Source: Gammaproteobacteria bacterium (GTDB taxonomy: Bacteria > Pseudomonadota > Gammaproteobacteria > SG8-11). Taken from it: DNA of 6,337 bases. Where the stretch lies: NCBI GenBank assembly GCA_016200445.1, contig JACQEQ010000012.1, positions 1 to 6,337 of the forward strand, written 5' to 3'. Under the pieces are notes generated by a model. The model was given only the letters and a program-made list of their open reading frames with translations. It had not been told where the DNA came from and searched no databases. Positions within the stretch are counted from its first letter, which is position 1. Each line of letters begins with the position of its first letter. Position numbers and translations under genes: made by a program. Shown piece after piece: positions 5,130 to 6,337 of this stretch.

Positions 5130-6337
5130 TCAATTAACGTGCGGTGCGTCGCTGAATGAAGGGACTGCCGGTGCAGTTTCAGCCGGTTCTTGCGCTGGTT
5201 CGGCGACGGGTTGAGTACGTTCACTGGGATCGTCGCCTGCGCCCGGCGCTGTACCGGATTGTGGGGTTGGCACATTCTCTGGCGATGCTTGCTGCGCGGC
5301 AGGCGCAGCGGCTTTTAGGCGTGGCGGTTCGTCTATCGCAGGTGTTGTCAACGGTACTTGATTGGTGGGGACGGCTTTACGTTCCGGTGATTTGGCCGGT
5401 TCAGTTTTTTGTTTTGTGGGTACGGTACTCGGTACCGCCGCCGTCGGTTGAGGCTCTTTGCGTGTAATTGCCCCGTTGCCATTGCTGGTGGTAGTGGACG
5501 ATTTGGTATTGCGCTCAACCGGTTCATTTGCGGGCGCGGGTACAGCGTCCAGTGTTACAGGCAAGTCAGGCGTGACACGGCCCGGCGCAGTGTTGATAAC
5601 ACTTGGCGTTAGCTTCGCAGGGGAGTTGCCAGCTTTGTGCAGCAACACATAAGCACCGATGCCAGCGGCGATGCCCGCCACCGAGAGTAGTGCGATTAAT
5701 ACGATGCGCTGCGGCCCATGACTGGCAACATCTACATGCCGTTGGATCGTCGGCGCCGACTCGCGCGTGGTGAACACCGAGCGTTTTATTTCTGGATTTT
5801 TGAGTTCGCCCGAGGCCTGCGCGCGCGTATTGTTTTCTTGGCGCTTAGCAGTGACTGCGGCGGCGGTAGCGCGCTGCGCGTTTTCATTGTCGAGAAATTT
5901 TTCGGCTTCCGAATCTTCACGTAATCCAATTGTGGTTTCCCACAAAATGGAGTCTGAAATCCAGCCTGATTTGCGCACCTTGCCGACATCGTTGGGCGCA
6001 GCTTGGTTCGGTTTGAAGGCCGGGAGTTTTTGCGTTTTTTGGTGCAGATCGTAAACGTTTTGCACGATGTCGGGTTCCGCAGCGCGTTTTTGTTCTGCGG
6101 CAAGATTTACTTGTTGATTGCGCGCGACGGCGGCACGTTTTTTGGCTTCGAGTTTTTGCTGCAACTGTGCCAGTTCGCGTTCCAGGTCATCGAGATCGTT
6201 ATCCGCTGCAGCGGGAGGCGCTGCTGGCTCTTCAACGGTTTTGTTCTGGGTCCGCGCTTGAGTTTGTGCGGTTTGCATTTCCTGTTCGAGCCGGCGGCGT
6301 GCGGCATCGGCGAGTTGGGATTTTTTACGCGCATCGT
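5130..6337 (-). CDS. Single-pass membrane protein with coiled-coil cytoplasmic part and Pro/Thr/Ala-rich outer part, 5' end beyond window
   Basis: I do not recognise this gene. The frame ends at TGA (5132-5130) and is open to the right edge, giving 401 codons. The first in-window ATG (6278) is probably not the start, because the 19 codons before it (ending ARRRLEQE) continue the same charged helical composition. Numbering from that methionine: residues 1-70 are rich in Gln, Ala, Glu and Lys with a coiled-coil pattern (LDDLERELAQLQQKLEAKKR, 29-48). Residues 100-135 form a more ordered-looking block around SGWISDSILWETTIGLRED. One transmembrane helix spans about 191-213, with a basic residue just before it, implying an N-terminus in the cytoplasm. 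The remaining 170 residues are low-complexity and rich in Pro, Thr, Ala and Glu, probably extended in the periplasm. The layout resembles TonB-like or scaffold proteins, but no family motif is visible. It is convergent with the cyclase gene. Confidence 0.75.
   Translation of the reverse strand, partial: DARKKSQLADAARRRLEQEMQTAQTQARTQNKTVEEPAAPPAAADNDLDDLERELAQLQQKLEAKKRAAVARNQQVNLAAEQKRAAEPDIVQNVYDLHQKTQKLPAFKPNQAAPNDVGKVRKSGWISDSILWETTIGLREDSEAEKFLDNENAQRATAAAVTAKRQENNTRAQASGELKNPEIKRSVFTTRESAPTIQRHVDVASHGPQRIVLIALLSVAGIAAGIGAYVLLHKAGNSPAKLTPSVINTAPGRVTPDLPVTLDAVPAPANEPVERNTKSSTTTSNGNGAITRKEPQPTAAVPSTVPTKQKTEPAKSPERKAVPTNQVPLTTPAIDEPPRLKAAAPAAQQASPENVPTPQSGTAPGAGDDPSERTQPVAEPAQEPAETAPAVPSFSDAPHVN

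Noticed and set aside
5156..5467. Plus-strand open frame of 103 codons inside the minus-strand membrane protein
   Set aside because: It is antisense to a longer frame with a clear coiled coil, membrane helix and Pro/Thr-rich tail, and lacks a ribosome-binding site or domain.
6107..6334. Minus-strand frame of 75 codons at the right edge, starting at ATG 6334
   Set aside because: It overlaps the coiled-coil protein in another frame; that protein's own frame is open through this stretch to the edge and has the more natural composition.

Overview
The window looks like chromosomal DNA from a Gram-negative bacterium, most likely a gamma- or betaproteobacterium. The support is moderate GC content, Sec-type signal peptides on three proteins, a periplasmic c-type cytochrome and a HAMP-GGDEF sensor. 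I cannot name the genus. No tRNA, rRNA, CRISPR array, transposase or integrase is visible.

Layout, left to right: (1) A secreted tandem-rhodanese protein on the minus strand, cut by the left edge (1-778). (2) A 721-base gap between divergent genes (779-1499) with no convincing gene, but with two extended imperfect hairpins (1039-1094 and 1259-1317) and two short palindromes (787-799 and 1379-1390). (3) A plus-strand run of four genes: a 92-residue monohaem cytochrome c, a MoeB/ThiF-type adenylyltransferase 21 bases later, then after 129 bases with a hairpin, a short PstS-like periplasmic binding protein, and 12 bases after that a membrane diguanylate cyclase with HAMP and GGEEF domains. (4) A 135-base convergent gap with a hairpin. 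(5) A minus-strand single-pass membrane protein with a charged coiled-coil cytoplasmic part and a Pro/Thr/Ala-rich outer part. It is cut by the right edge, because its frame stays open beyond its first in-window ATG.

How the genes may fit together: the binding protein and the cyclase form the clearest functional unit. A periplasmic ligand receptor sits directly before a cyclic-di-GMP synthase and no ABC permease or ATPase is nearby, so the pair is best read as a sensory module rather than an importer. The binding protein lacks the Ser-Gly-Thr phosphate-binding motif expected of PstS and has an unusual set of cysteines. The rhodanese, cytochrome and MoeB-like enzyme could share a theme of sulfur handling and redox, but this rests only on family and adjacency. 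The cytochrome lacks any methionine in its mature part that could serve as the usual distal haem ligand.
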